Shown here one piece after another: positions 1 to 7,894 of a stretch of DNA of 34,460 bases (position 1 is the first letter of the stretch; each line of letters opens with the position of its first letter). The position numbers and the translations under genes are program-made. The stretch spans positions 1-34,460 of the forward strand of contig NZ_JADQDD010000025.1 in NCBI RefSeq assembly GCF_019263595.1, in the 5' to 3' direction. This DNA comes from Pseudonocardia sp. KRD291. GTDB lineage: Bacteria > Actinomycetota > Actinomycetes > Mycobacteriales > Pseudonocardiaceae. The notes beneath the pieces were generated by a model. It was not told where the DNA came from. It worked only from the letters and a program-made list of their open reading frames with translations, and ran no database searches.

Positions 1-596
1 TCGACCAGGGTCAGGCCGTTGTCGGTGACGTCGATGACGGCCAGGTCGGTGACGATCCGGTCCACGCAGGCCAGGCCGGTGATCGGCAGGGCGCACCTCT
101 CGAGGATCTTCGGGGACCCGTCCCTGGTCGTGTGCTCCATCATCACGATCACGCGACGGGCGCCGTGGACCAGGTCCATCGCCCCGCCCATGCCCTTGAT
201 CATCTTGCCGGGGATGGCCCAGCTGGCCAGGTCACCGGCCACGCTGACCTCCATCGCACCCAGCACGGCGACGTCGAGGTGCACGCCGCGGATCATCCCG
301 AAGCTGTCCGAGGAGGCGAAGTAGCTGCTGCCGGGCAGCGTCGTGACGGTCTCCTTGCCGGCGTTGATCAGGTCCGGGTCGACCTCGTCGTCGGTCGGGT
401 AGGGGCCGACACCGAGGATGCCGTTCTCGGAGTGCAGCACCACCGTGCGGCCGTCCGGGATGAACCCGGGGACCAGCGTCGGCATGCCGATCCCGAGGTT
501 GACGTAGGAGCCGTCGGGCAGCTCCTGCGCGACCCGCGCCGCGATCTCGTCCTTGCTCAGACCCTGGACCGTGTCCTGCTCGACCGCGTTGCTCAT
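1..596 (-). CDS. 3-oxoacid CoA-transferase subunit B (partial, C-terminus outside window)
   Basis: Beta subunit of a succinyl-CoA:3-oxoacid (or 3-oxoadipate) CoA-transferase, which moves CoA from succinyl-CoA to a 3-oxoacid in the cytoplasm. The ATG at 596 overlaps the stop of the upstream A subunit (ATGA), so the two are translationally coupled. The visible 198 residues carry the family pattern: an N-terminal [10 protein letters not shown] block and an SENGILGVG motif whose Glu is the catalytic CoA-accepting residue known from this family. The reading frame runs off the left edge without a stop. The family is usually about 210-220 aa, so only a short tail is missing. PcaJ (aromatic catabolism) and ScoB (ketone bodies) cannot be separated by sequence alone; a pcaB-like gene 4.5 kb away favours PcaJ (inference). 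Confidence 0.92.
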   Translation of the reverse strand, partial: MSNAVEQDTVQGLSKDEIAARVAQELPDGSYVNLGIGMPTLVPGFIPDGRTVVLHSENGILGVGPYPTDDEVDPDLINAGKETVTTLPGSSYFASSDSFGMIRGVHLDVAVLGAMEVSVAGDLASWAIPGKMIKGMGGAMDLVHGARRVIVMMEHTTRDGSPKILERCALPITGLACVDRIVTDLAVIDVTDNGLTLV

Positions 597-1342
597 GACT
601 CCCGCACCGTCCTGAACTCGACCTTCTTCTCCACGTCCGGCACGTGCACCACGCGCTGCACGAAGATGCCGGGGGTGTGCACGTCGTCCGGGTCGATCTC
701 GCCCGGCTCCACCAGGTGTTCGACCTGCGCGATCGTGATCCGCCCGGCGGCCGCGCAGTCCGGGTTGAAGTTGCGCGAGCTGCGGCGGTAGACGAGGTTG
801 CCGTGCCGGTCGCCGGTGTAGGCGTGCACCAGCGCGTAGTCCGGGGTCAGCGCGCGCTCGAGGACGTATCCCACGCCGTCGAACTCGCGGACCTCCTTCG
901 CGGGTGAGGTCACCGCGACCGAGCCGTCGGCGTGGTAGCGCCACGGCAGGCCGCCCTCGGCGACCATCGTGCCGACGCCGGCCGGGGTGTAGAACGCCGG
1001 GATGCCGTTGCCGCCGGCGCGCAGCCGTTCGGCCATCGTGCCCTGCGGCGTGAGCTCCAGCTCGAGCTCGCCGGCCAGGTACTGGCGGGCGAACTCCTTG
1101 TTGTTGCCGACGTAGGAGCCGATCGTGCGCCGGATCCGGCCGGCGGCGAGCAGGTTGCCCAGCCCGAACCCGTCCACGCCGAGGTTGTTCGAGATCGTCT
1201 CCAGGTCGGTCGCGCCCTGGGCGATGAGGGCCTCGATCAGCACCGTCGGCACTCCGGACATGCCGAACCCGCCGACGGCGAGCGAGGCCCCGTCCCCGAT
1301 GTCCGCCACGGCCTCCGACGCGGAGGCCACCACCTTGTCCAT
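593..1342 (-). CDS. 3-oxoacid CoA-transferase subunit A
   Basis: Alpha subunit (249 aa) partnering the B subunit just downstream. The N-terminus [20 protein letters not shown] followed by [10 protein letters not shown] is the classic glycine-rich start of the family, and SYVGNNKEF and [14 protein letters not shown] are further family blocks. I chose the ATG at 1342 because GGGAG lies 8 bases upstream and homologues start at this point; a GTG at 1369 would add nine atypical residues. The stop overlaps the start of subunit B. The MFS gene lies 121 bp upstream on the same strand, so co-transcription is possible, but a candidate promoter lies in the gap. The substrate (3-oxoadipate or acetoacetate) is not fixed by sequence. 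Confidence 0.92.
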   Translation of the reverse strand: MDKVVASASEAVADIGDGASLAVGGFGMSGVPTVLIEALIAQGATDLETISNNLGVDGFGLGNLLAAGRIRRTIGSYVGNNKEFARQYLAGELELELTPQGTMAERLRAGGNGIPAFYTPAGVGTMVAEGGLPWRYHADGSVAVTSPAKEVREFDGVGYVLERALTPDYALVHAYTGDRHGNLVYRRSSRNFNPDCAAAGRITIAQVEHLVEPGEIDPDDVHTPGIFVQRVVHVPDVEKKVEFRTVRES

Positions 1343-1385
1343 CACCGGGGCTCCCTCGCGTCCGACCACGTCCTCATGGAGCGTG

Positions 1386-1391
1386 AGGCTA
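1386..1391 (-). promoter_or_regulatory. Candidate -10 element for the CoA-transferase pair
   Basis: TAGCCT on the minus strand fits the actinobacterial TANNNT -10 pattern and lies about 44 bases before the ATG of subunit A. That would give a short 5' UTR containing the GGGAG ribosome site. The -35 is poor (TGTCCG at 17 bp), so this is tentative. Confidence 0.3.
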
Positions 1392-1463
1392 CCGCATTGT
1401 GCGAGGAACGGACAGTCGTGCGCTATGCGAACACTCGGGCGAACGCTGCTGGTCGAGCGCAGG

Positions 1464-2672
1464 TCAGACGACGGTGCGGTTGCGCCCCGCGAGCATCCCC
1501 GCGACGAGGGCGACGGCCAGCATGGCGAGCACGACCAGCAGCGGCGGCGTCCAGGAGCCGGTGGCGTCGTGCAGCGCCCCGATCGCCGGGGGTCCGGCCG
1601 CGGCCACCAGGTAGCCCACGCACTGGGCCATGCCGGACAACGTCCCGGCCCGGTGGTGGTCGCGGGTGCGCAGCCCGAACAGCGACAGCGCGAACACGAC
1701 CCCGCCCCCGACGCCGATCCCGATCGTCGCCACCCACAGCACCGCCAGCGACGGCACCGCCAGGATCCCGGCGACGCCCAGCCCGCACAGCACCGCGTAG
1801 GCGGCGGCGAGCGGCCGCTGGTCGGGCAGGCGCTGTATCAGGGCAGCGGCCGAGAGAGCCCCGCCGATGCTCAGGATCTGCATCACGAACTGGTGCCATC
1901 CGGCGGCCGCCGCGCTCGTGCCGACGGCCTGCTCGATCGAGGGCAGGAACGTGATCAGCGTGTAGTAGACCGTCGACTGCAGGCCCATGAACACCGTCAC
2001 CTGCCATGCCAGCGCCGAGCGCCAGATCGGCCGGACGGCTGCGCCGGCCGAGCCCGCCACCGGGAGTGGTGGCGCGACGGCGGCGCGGTGCCGCATCCGT
2101 GGCCAGAACACCGCGAGACCGACCAGCGCGAGCCCGGCCCAGATCCCGAGCGAGAGCCGCCAGCCCTCCTGGACCGTCCCGGCGATCGGGACGGCCAGGC
2201 CCGCCGCGACCGCGGCGGCGGCGCTCTGCACCGACGAGTAGAGCCCGGTCATCGCCCCGATGCGGTCCGGGTGGTCGCGCTTGACGAGCACCGGCAGCAC
2301 GACGTTGAGGAACGCGACCGCGATGCCGAGCCCGGCCGTCCCCGCCCACAGCGCCGCGACGCCCCACGGCGCGGACCGCACCACGATCGCGACCGCCAGC
2401 AGGGCCAGGGACGCGCCCAGCACACGTTCGACGCCGAACCGCCGGGCCACCGCGGGCGCGACCGGCGAGAGCAGTGCGAACGCGACCAGCGGCACGCTGA
2501 TCAGCGCGGACGCCGTCGAGCTCGCCAGTCCGAGGTCGGTGCGCAGGTTCTCGAGCACCGGGCCGACCGCGGTGATGCCCGCCCGCAGGTTCGCCCCGAT
2601 CAGCAACAACCCGACCAGCAGCAGCGACGCCCGCGTGCCCCGCGGCGTCGCCGTGCCGGGTGCCGCGGTCAC
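1464..2672 (-). CDS. MFS transporter, CynX/NimT (cyanate/nitroimidazole) type
   Basis: A 402-aa membrane protein with about 12 hydrophobic segments, belonging to the CynX/NimT branch of the major facilitator superfamily. Typical blocks are GANLRAGITAVGPVLENLRTD at the first helix, VAFLNVVLPVLVKRDHPDRIG around the middle, and SLFGLRTRDHHRAGTLSGMAQ near the C-terminus. Members move small anions or drugs; the substrate here cannot be told. The GTG start at 2672 overlaps the TGA of the upstream GntR gene (GTGA). Upstream in-frame sequence is only the shadow of the GntR gene. The coupling implies that the regulator controls this transporter, a common pairing for substrate-induced efflux or uptake. 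Confidence 0.88.
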   Translation of the reverse strand: MTAAPGTATPRGTRASLLLVGLLLIGANLRAGITAVGPVLENLRTDLGLASSTASALISVPLVAFALLSPVAPAVARRFGVERVLGASLALLAVAIVVRSAPWGVAALWAGTAGLGIAVAFLNVVLPVLVKRDHPDRIGAMTGLYSSVQSAAAAVAAGLAVPIAGTVQEGWRLSLGIWAGLALVGLAVFWPRMRHRAAVAPPLPVAGSAGAAVRPIWRSALAWQVTVFMGLQSTVYYTLITFLPSIEQAVGTSAAAAGWHQFVMQILSIGGALSAAALIQRLPDQRPLAAAYAVLCGLGVAGILAVPSLAVLWVATIGIGVGGGVVFALSLFGLRTRDHHRAGTLSGMAQCVGYLVAAAGPPAIGALHDATGSWTPPLLVVLAMLAVALVAGMLAGRNRTVV

Positions 2673-3364
2673 GGTGCCCCGGTCCGGTGCGAGCGGCGCA
2701 CGATCTGCGCGGCGAGGGACTCCGCGCGGTCCGGGTCGCCCGCGGCGATCGCGTCGAGCAGGTCGCTGTGGCAGGCGTTGAGCTCGCGGTTGCGGGCGAG
2801 GAACGTGGCGAAGTCCGGCGTCGCCGACACGGCCTCGATGTGTTCGGCCAGGCCCTCGAGGTTCTCGTGCAGCTCGGCGAGCAGCGCGTTGCCCGACGCG
2901 GCGACGACGGCCCGGTGGAAGGCCAGGTCCGCGGCCGCGAACGCCCGCGCGTCGGCGGCGTGGTCGCGCTCGCGCAGCGCCGCGCCGATCGTGTCGAGCT
3001 CGGACGGGGTGGCCCGGGTCGAGGCGAGCCGGGCGCCCTGGCACTCCAGCATCGACCGGACCTCCGCGGCGTCGCCCGGGCCGCCGCGGCGCGCCCGCCG
3101 CTCCAGGACGGCGCGCAGCTCGCTGCTCGCGCGCACGTAGGTGCCGTCTCCGGGGCGGGCGTCGAGCAGGCCGGCGTGCACGAGCGAGCGCAGCGCCTCG
3201 CGCACGCTGTTGCGGCTCACGCCCAGCTCCGCGACCAGCGCGCTCTCCGACGGGATCCGCATGCCGACCGGCCAGTCGCCGGAGTCGATGCGGTCGCGCA
3301 TCCCCTCCGCGAGCTGCGTCGAGAGGGGGACGTTGCGGTGCAGCCCCTCGAGTCCTGCGCTCAT
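2669..3364 (-). CDS. GntR-family regulator, FadR/FCD subfamily
   Basis: A 231-aa one-component repressor. Residues about 10-77 form the winged helix-turn-helix (PSESALVAELGVSRNSVREA then GTYV in the wing). Residues about 85-225 form the all-helical FCD ligand domain, with the metal-site type signature DLAFHRAV and a later His in LNACHSDLL. I chose the ATG at 3364 (MSAGLEG) because a -10 hexamer ends six bases before it, which implies a leaderless mRNA and excludes the TTG at 3400. The gene overlaps the MFS gene by GTGA, so the two form an operon. A near-palindrome inside the promoter suggests autoregulation (inference). Confidence 0.9.
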   Translation of the reverse strand: MSAGLEGLHRNVPLSTQLAEGMRDRIDSGDWPVGMRIPSESALVAELGVSRNSVREALRSLVHAGLLDARPGDGTYVRASSELRAVLERRARRGGPGDAAEVRSMLECQGARLASTRATPSELDTIGAALRERDHAADARAFAAADLAFHRAVVAASGNALLAELHENLEGLAEHIEAVSATPDFATFLARNRELNACHSDLLDAIAAGDPDRAESLAAQIVRRSHRTGAP

Positions 3365-3370
3365 GAGCCA

Positions 3371-3400
3371 AACGTAGGACAGCTGGACGGACCACCACAA
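3371..3400 (-). promoter_or_regulatory. Leaderless promoter with embedded candidate GntR operator
   Basis: On the minus strand TTGTGG (3400-3395) and TACGTT (3376-3371) are spaced 18 bp apart, and the ATG follows six bases after the -10, so transcription would begin at or next to the start codon. Between the two boxes, 3384-3394 reads TGGTCCGTCCA on the minus strand, close to the FadR-type TNGTNNNACNA consensus. Its position in the spacer fits repression by the encoded GntR protein. The boxes are seen; the operator role is inferred. Confidence 0.5.
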
Positions 3401-3428
3401 CCGCGGGGGCCGTGGTGTGCCGGGCTAC

Positions 3429-4337
3429 TCAGCCGGCGGCGGCGACCGGGGTCGAGTGCGGGTCGCCGACGGCGATCTCGCCCTGCTCGGCGATCTCGGC
3501 GTACACCCCGGCGCAGGCCCACGTCCCGCCGATCTGCGGGATCTCGATCCGGTTGTGCTTCGCGATCCCACGCAGCGTGTCCGCGTCGTCGGGCAGGTCG
3601 CCCTGCCCGAGGGTGGTCATCACGCAGCGCATGGTCGCGAACGAGAACGTGATCGCGGCCGTGTCGCCGATGGTGCTGGTCGACCCCGGCCAGTCGTTCT
3701 CCACGAACCCGGCCTGGTCCCCACCGAGCACGATGTTCGGCCGGTACCGGAGCGGGTCGTAGGTCGCGTCCGGGGTCAGCTCGCGGAGGCGGTCGAGGGT
3801 GGACTCGGTGAGCACGTGCAGCGAGGACAGGTCGAAGAACGTGCCCGGCGCGCCGAACGCGGAGATGTCGAACTTGCTGATCACCTCGCCGGAGTCCTCG
3901 TGCCGGATCGTGGTGTCCTCGATCAGCTGACGCGGGGCGAGCTGCTGCGGGGTCAGCCCCTCGATGTCGGGCCACAGCTCCTCGAAGTAGCTGCCCTCCG
4001 GCGGGACCGAGATCAGCGTGACGTCGCGGCCCAGCGCCGTCGACAGCGCCTTGTCGATGCCCTCGTCGTCGCTGCGCAGTGTCGAGCCGTCCGGGAAGGT
4101 GATCTCCACCGGCGGCGCCGCGTCCCCGTGCACCGGCTCGGCGACGAACCGCGCGGAGAAGCTCAGCAGGTCCTTCCAGCGCTTCGGGACCTTGGCGCTG
4201 GCGATGACGCCGGTCTCGGTGTCGAGGATCGCGTAGGCGCGGTCCCCGAGGATCCCGCGTTCGGTGATGGTGGCCCGGGGGATGGACTCCCCGAGCATCG
4301 ACTTGACCGGGTACCGGAAGAGCGCGACGACCGTCAT
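3429..4337 (-). CDS. MOSC domain protein with N-terminal beta-barrel domain
   Basis: A 302-aa protein of the MOSC family (YcbX/mARC relatives), which bind or transfer sulfur on a molybdenum cofactor or carry Moco for reduction of N-hydroxylated compounds. The start MTVVALFRYPVKSMLGE is the MOSC_N signature, and the C-terminal MOSC domain ends the protein. The conserved Cys lies at about residue 238 in the motif MRCVMTTL, equivalent to the Cys that coordinates Mo in mARC-type proteins. I chose the ATG at 4337 because family members begin here; upstream in-frame residues are atypical. It lies 68 bp downstream of the HAD gene on the same strand. No redox domain is fused, so its electron partner is unknown. 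Confidence 0.88.
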   Translation of the reverse strand: MTVVALFRYPVKSMLGESIPRATITERGILGDRAYAILDTETGVIASAKVPKRWKDLLSFSARFVAEPVHGDAAPPVEITFPDGSTLRSDDEGIDKALSTALGRDVTLISVPPEGSYFEELWPDIEGLTPQQLAPRQLIEDTTIRHEDSGEVISKFDISAFGAPGTFFDLSSLHVLTESTLDRLRELTPDATYDPLRYRPNIVLGGDQAGFVENDWPGSTSTIGDTAAITFSFATMRCVMTTLGQGDLPDDADTLRGIAKHNRIEIPQIGGTWACAGVYAEIAEQGEIAVGDPHSTPVAAAG

Positions 4338-4405
4338 GACCTGTGTATATCGTCCGCGGATCGCCCCGGACACGGGCCGATCGGAGGGGGCGTGACGGCC
4401 GGTCC

Positions 4406-5065
4406 TCAGCTGAGGAGGGCCGCCTGCAGATCGGCCGCGGATGCGTGGACGGCGAGGGCCCCGGCCTCGACGAGTTCACCCGGTTGCGCGTACCCCCACC
4501 CGGCGCCGTGGCAGTCCAGGCCGTGCGCGCGGGACCCGACCACGTCGTGGCTGCGGTCGCCGACCATCAGCGGGGCGTCCGCGCCGGACGGGTGGCCGAG
4601 CAGGCGCAGCGCCTCGCCGACGACGGCGGCCTTGGTCGGGCGCTGCGCGTCGCGGGTGTCGCCGACGATCTCGGTGAACAGGTCGGTCCAGCCCTGGTTG
4701 GCCAGGATCTTGCGGGCCGCGTGTTCGGCCTTGCTGGTGGCCAGCGCCATCACCACGCCGGCCCCGGACAGCGCGCGCAGCAGGTCCTCCACGCCGGGGT
4801 AAGGGGTGGAGGCGTCCAGCCCGCCCTCCTCGGAGTAGATCCGGCGGTAGACCGGCATCACCGCGGCCGCGGTCTCGACGCCGACGATCGGGGGCAGCGA
4901 GTCGTAGAGCGGCGGACCGAGCAGGCGTTCGTCGAGGGTGGCCGGATCGTAGTCGGCGCCGACCTCGTCGAACGCGCGGCGCAGCGAACCGAGGATGCCG
5001 GGGGCGGAGTCGACGAGGGTGCCGTCGAGGTCGAGCAGGATGTGGGTCAGCACGGCGTCCATCAT
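4406..5065 (-). CDS. HAD-superfamily hydrolase, phosphoglycolate phosphatase-like
   Basis: A 219-aa cytoplasmic HAD phosphatase. All four motifs are visible: motif I LLDLDGTLVDS (nucleophile D12, acid D14), motif II LATSK (T110, S111), motif III Lys in RPTKAAVVG (K145), and motif IV GDRSHDVVGS (D170, D174). The helical cap lies between motifs I and II, the Gph/PGMB type. The substrate could be phosphoglycolate, a sugar phosphate or a nucleotide; the sequence does not decide. Two adjacent ATGs (5065 and 5062) could start it. It is divergent from the pcaB-like gene, with only 38 bp between the start codons. Confidence 0.85.
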   Translation of the reverse strand: MMDAVLTHILLDLDGTLVDSAPGILGSLRRAFDEVGADYDPATLDERLLGPPLYDSLPPIVGVETAAAVMPVYRRIYSEEGGLDASTPYPGVEDLLRALSGAGVVMALATSKAEHAARKILANQGWTDLFTEIVGDTRDAQRPTKAAVVGEALRLLGHPSGADAPLMVGDRSHDVVGSRAHGLDCHGAGWGYAQPGELVEAGALAVHASAADLQAALLS

Positions 5066-5090
5066 TCCTGATGCCCCCGGACGCCTGCCG

Positions 5091-5096
5091 TACGCT
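5091..5096 (+). promoter_or_regulatory. Leaderless -10 element for pcaB
   Basis: TACGCT fits TANNNT and ends seven bases before the ATG at 5104, giving a predicted leaderless mRNA. The surrounding CGTACG hexamer occurs twice (5089-5094 and 5097-5102). Confidence 0.45.
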
Positions 5097-5103
5097 CGTA
5101 CGC

Positions 5104-6249
5104 ATGCCGAACGAGTTGTTCGACCCGCTCTACGGGGTGGACCGGGTGGCGACCGTGCTGGACGGCGGTGCGTGGATCGCGGCCCTGCTCGAGGTCGAGC
5201 TGGCGCTGACCAACGCCGCCGCCGAGGCGGGGCTGGTCGACGAGCGCGACGCGGACGCCGTCGAGCCGGCGCTCGGGGCGATCCGGGTCGGCCCGGCGGA
5301 GCTGGGCGCCGAGGCCGCCGAGGGCGGCAACCCGGTGATCCCGCTGGTCCGCCGCCTGCGCTCGGCCGTGGAGGACGTCCATACCGGCGCCGGCCGGGCG
5401 GTGCACCCCGGCGCCACCAGCCAGGACGTGATGGACACCGCGCTGGTGCTGCTCACCCGCCGCGCCGGGTCGCGGGTCGTCGAGGACCTGCGGGCCGCCG
5501 CCGACGCCGCGGCCGACCTGGCCGCCGCGCACCGCGACACCCCGTGCGCCGCGCGCACCCTGGGCCAGCAGGCCCTGCCGACGACGTTCGGCGCGGTCGC
5601 CGCGTCCTGGTGCGCCGGGCTGGACCGGGCCGCCGATCGGCTGGCCGAGGTGCTCGACGCACTGCCGGTGCAGTTCGGTGGCGCCGCCGGGACGCTCGCC
5701 GCCTCCTACCCGCACGGCCCGGCCGTCGCCGACGGGCTCGCCGCCCGGCTCGGGCTGGCCCGCCAGGGCGTGCCGTGGCACACCGAGCGGACCCGGATCG
5801 GCGAGCTCGCCGGAGCGCTCGGCGTCGCGGCGGGGGCGTGCGCGAAGCCCGCGACCGACGTCGTGCTGCTCTCGGCGACCGAGCTGGGGGAGGTGTCCGA
5901 GGCCGCGCCGGGGGACTCGTCGTCGATGCCGCACAAGCGCAACCCGGTGGCCGCGGTGACCGCGCGGGCGTCGGCGCGGCGTGCGCCCGGGCTGGTCGCG
6001 ACGCTGCTGGCGTCGATGGACCACGAGCACCAGCGCGCGGCCGGGCCCTGGCACACGGAGTGGGTGACGCTGTCGGAGCTGCTGCGGGCCGGCGCGGGTG
6101 CGGCATCGCGGCTGCGGACCTGCCTGCAGGGCCTCTCGGCGCACCCGGCCGCGATGGCGCGCAACCTCGCCCTGGCCGCGGGTGAGCACGACGGGCCGCA
6201 CCACGCGGGGGACCTGGTGGACCGGGTGCTGGCCCAGAGGTCGCAGTGA
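5104..6249 (+). CDS. pcaB: 3-carboxy-cis,cis-muconate cycloisomerase-like (fumarase/aspartase superfamily)
   Basis: A 381-aa member of the fumarase/adenylosuccinate lyase superfamily, best matched to PcaB, which lactonises 3-carboxy-cis,cis-muconate in the protocatechuate branch of the beta-ketoadipate pathway. Visible signatures are HPGATSQDVMDTA (about residues 101-113), GGAAGTLA (192-199) and the superfamily loop SSSMPHKRNP (272-281). It is shorter than 450-aa PcaB proteins, as several actinobacterial versions are. The ATG at 5104 follows a -10 by seven bases; an ATG at 5071 would place the promoter inside the gene. The stop overlaps the IclR start (GTGA), so the two genes are coupled. Adenylosuccinate lyase is less likely given the GGAAGTLA block and the context. 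Confidence 0.82.
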   Translation: MPNELFDPLYGVDRVATVLDGGAWIAALLEVELALTNAAAEAGLVDERDADAVEPALGAIRVGPAELGAEAAEGGNPVIPLVRRLRSAVEDVHTGAGRAVHPGATSQDVMDTALVLLTRRAGSRVVEDLRAAADAAADLAAAHRDTPCAARTLGQQALPTTFGAVAASWCAGLDRAADRLAEVLDALPVQFGGAAGTLAASYPHGPAVADGLAARLGLARQGVPWHTERTRIGELAGALGVAAGACAKPATDVVLLSATELGEVSEAAPGDSSSMPHKRNPVAAVTARASARRAPGLVATLLASMDHEHQRAAGPWHTEWVTLSELLRAGAGAASRLRTCLQGLSAHPAAMARNLALAAGEHDGPHHAGDLVDRVLAQRSQ

Positions 6250-7058
6250 CCGGCGGCGGGGGCGGGCCGCACCCGGACCACGTGCAGTCGCTCGTGCGCG
6301 GGCTCGCGGTGATCCGCGCGTTCGACGCCGAGCACCCGGAGCAGACGCTGTCCGACGTCGCCCGCGCCACCGACCTGACCCGCGCCGCGGCGCGGCGGTT
6401 CCTGCTCACGCTCGTCGACCTCGGCTACGTGCGCACCGACGGACGGCGGTTCGCGCTCACCCCGCGCGTGCTGGAGCTGGGCCACTCCTACCTGTCGTCG
6501 ATGGGGCTGCCCGAGATCGCGGCGCCGCACCTGGAGGCGCTGGTCGGGCGGGTGCGGGAGTCGGCGTCGGTGTCGGTGCTCGACGGGGCGCCGGACGCCC
6601 CTGCCGGCGATTACGACGTCGTCTACGTGGCCCGGGTCCCGACGTCGCGGATCATGACGGTGACGATCACGATCGGCACCCGCTTCCCCGCGTACGCGAC
6701 GTCGATGGGGCGGGTGCTGCTCGCGGCGCTTCCCGGGCCCGAGCTCGACGCGTACCTGGCGCACCTTCGTCCCGATGCGCTGACCGACCGCACGCTGGCC
6801 GACCCGGTGGCGTTGCGCGCGGAGCTGGACCGGGTCCGGGCCGACGGGTTCTGCGTCGTCGACCAGGAGCTGGAGGCGGGGCTGCGCTCGCTGGCGGTGC
6901 CGGTGCACGACCGTTCCGGCACGGTGGTGGCCGCGGCGAACGTGTCCACGCACGCCTCGCGCGGCACGGTCGAGAGCCTGCGCGGGGACGTGCTCCCCGA
7001 GCTGCGGGTGTGTGCGGCCGCCATCGAGGCGGACCTGCGCGCCACCGCCGGCCGTTGA
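6246..7058 (+). CDS. IclR-family regulator, PcaR/PobR type
   Basis: A 270-aa IclR regulator. Residues about 12-75 form the winged helix (SLVRGLAVIRAFDAEHPEQT then SDVARATDLTRAAARRFLLT). The rest is the GAF-like ligand domain, including YVARVPTSRIMTVTITIGTR and PAYATSMGRVLLAALP, both typical of PcaR/PcaU/PobR proteins. The GTG start overlaps the pcaB stop by four bases. This coupling and the family type suggest control of protocatechuate catabolism by a pathway intermediate such as beta-ketoadipate (inference from the family). The CoA-transferase pair at the left edge may be in the same regulon, but I find no shared operator by eye. Confidence 0.88.
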   Translation: MTGGGGGPHPDHVQSLVRGLAVIRAFDAEHPEQTLSDVARATDLTRAAARRFLLTLVDLGYVRTDGRRFALTPRVLELGHSYLSSMGLPEIAAPHLEALVGRVRESASVSVLDGAPDAPAGDYDVVYVARVPTSRIMTVTITIGTRFPAYATSMGRVLLAALPGPELDAYLAHLRPDALTDRTLADPVALRAELDRVRADGFCVVDQELEAGLRSLAVPVHDRSGTVVAAANVSTHASRGTVESLRGDVLPELRVCAAAIEADLRATAGR

Positions 7059-7093
7059 CCCCGCCCGTTGACCACCGGTCGAGGATGGGTGCC

Positions 7094-7603
7094 ATGGACG
7101 TACTGCCCCTGATCACGCGCTACTACGACGGCTGCAGCACCGGCGACGTCGAGGCCATGACGGCGACGCTGCACCCGGACGTCGTGCACTACTTCCTGGC
7201 GCCGAACGTCGGGTCCGCCCCGGTGGTGGGCGCCGAGCACCTGGCCCGGTACTGGCGCAAGGTGCAGGCCCGGATCGAGGCTCGGTGGGTCGTCGACCAC
7301 GCCCTGGTCGGTGGATCTCCGGGCGGCGGTTCCCCGGGGGGCGGCACCTCGGACGGCGGCACCTCGGACGAGGGGGAGGCCGTCATCGAGTGGACGATGT
7401 TCTGGCGCCCGCCCGGGTCCGACGCGCGGGTCGCGACGCGCGGGGCCGAGTGGTTCACCGTCGAGGGCGGCCTGATCCGGGAGATCCGCTCCTACTACCA
7501 GCAGCGCGAGCACACCACCGAGCTCGACGCGTTCGACTATCCCGGCCGCGGCTACTCGGCCCCCGGCGCGGAGCACAGCTCGGTGCACCGACCGTCCGGC
7601 TGA
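7094..7603 (+). CDS. SnoaL-like / NTF2-fold protein with a Gly-Ser-Thr repeat insert
   Basis: A 169-aa cytoplasmic protein with the NTF2/SnoaL fold. The N-terminal helix pattern LITRYYDGCSTGDVEAMTAT followed by LHPDVVHYFL, and the C-terminal GAEWFTVEGGLIREIRSYY, are typical. Such proteins act as cyclases, isomerases, hydrolases or lyases; no substrate can be named. Residues about 73-95 form a low-complexity insert of GGGSP and GGTSD repeats, absent from ordinary members and encoded by short direct DNA repeats. I chose the ATG at 7094; an ATG at 7085 (adding MGA) is also possible. No strong ribosome site is visible. It follows the IclR gene by 35 bp on the same strand. Confidence 0.75.
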   Translation: MDVLPLITRYYDGCSTGDVEAMTATLHPDVVHYFLAPNVGSAPVVGAEHLARYWRKVQARIEARWVVDHALVGGSPGGGSPGGGTSDGGTSDEGEAVIEWTMFWRPPGSDARVATRGAEWFTVEGGLIREIRSYYQQREHTTELDAFDYPGRGYSAPGAEHSSVHRPSG

Positions 7604-7623
7604 ACCCGGCAGGGCCCGGCCCA

Positions 7624-7693
7624 CCGCACGCGAGGTGCGCTCCATCGCTCCGCGTGAGCCGGCGGAGCGCAACCAGGCGCATCTCGCGTGCGG
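7624..7693. other. Long two-tier hairpin (stem-loop) downstream of the SnoaL-like gene
   Basis: The arms 7624-7640 and 7677-7693 pair over 17 bases with a single G-T position. Inside, GCTCCGC (7647-7653) pairs with GCGGAGC (7662-7668) around an eight-base loop. It starts 20 bases after the SnoaL-like stop. It could end transcription, but no T-tract follows. It could equally be a mobile palindromic element or a structured RNA. Confidence 0.6.
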
Positions 7694-7710
7694 TCCGTCG
7701 CCCTGCCTCC

Positions 7711-7894
7711 GGGGAGCGCGCAGCCGGGAACGCCGCAGCCGGGGAGCGGCCGCAGCCGGGGAGCGGCCGCAGCCGGGGAGCGCCGCGGCCGGGGAGCGCC
7801 GCGGCTGGGGAACATGGCAGCTGGGGAACATGGCAGCTGGGGAACATGGCAGCTGGGGAACATGGCAGCTGGGGAACATGGCAGCTGGGGAACA
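7711..7894. repeat. Tandem repeat (minisatellite), 15-17 bp units, 11 copies plus a partial
   Basis: Five perfect 16-bp copies of GGGGAACATGGCAGCT occupy 7807-7886, followed by a partial GGGGAACA to 7894. Six diverged GC-richer units precede them: two of 15 bp (7711-7740), two identical 17-bp units with GCGGCCGCAGCC (7741-7774) and two 16-bp units with GCGCCGCGG (7775-7806). Each unit opens with a G-run. The 16-bp period is not a multiple of three, so the array does not code for a stable protein repeat. It fills the 351-bp gap before the flavin monooxygenase gene; I see no other gene there. Confidence 0.95.

Noticed and set aside
1464..3398. Single 644-codon frame across the MFS and GntR genes
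   Set aside because: The N-terminal part is an Arg/Ala/Gly-rich shadow of the GntR gene; the GTGA overlap gives a natural MFS start at 2672.
7711..7894. CRISPR array
   Set aside because: The units abut directly with no spacers and are only 15-17 bp.
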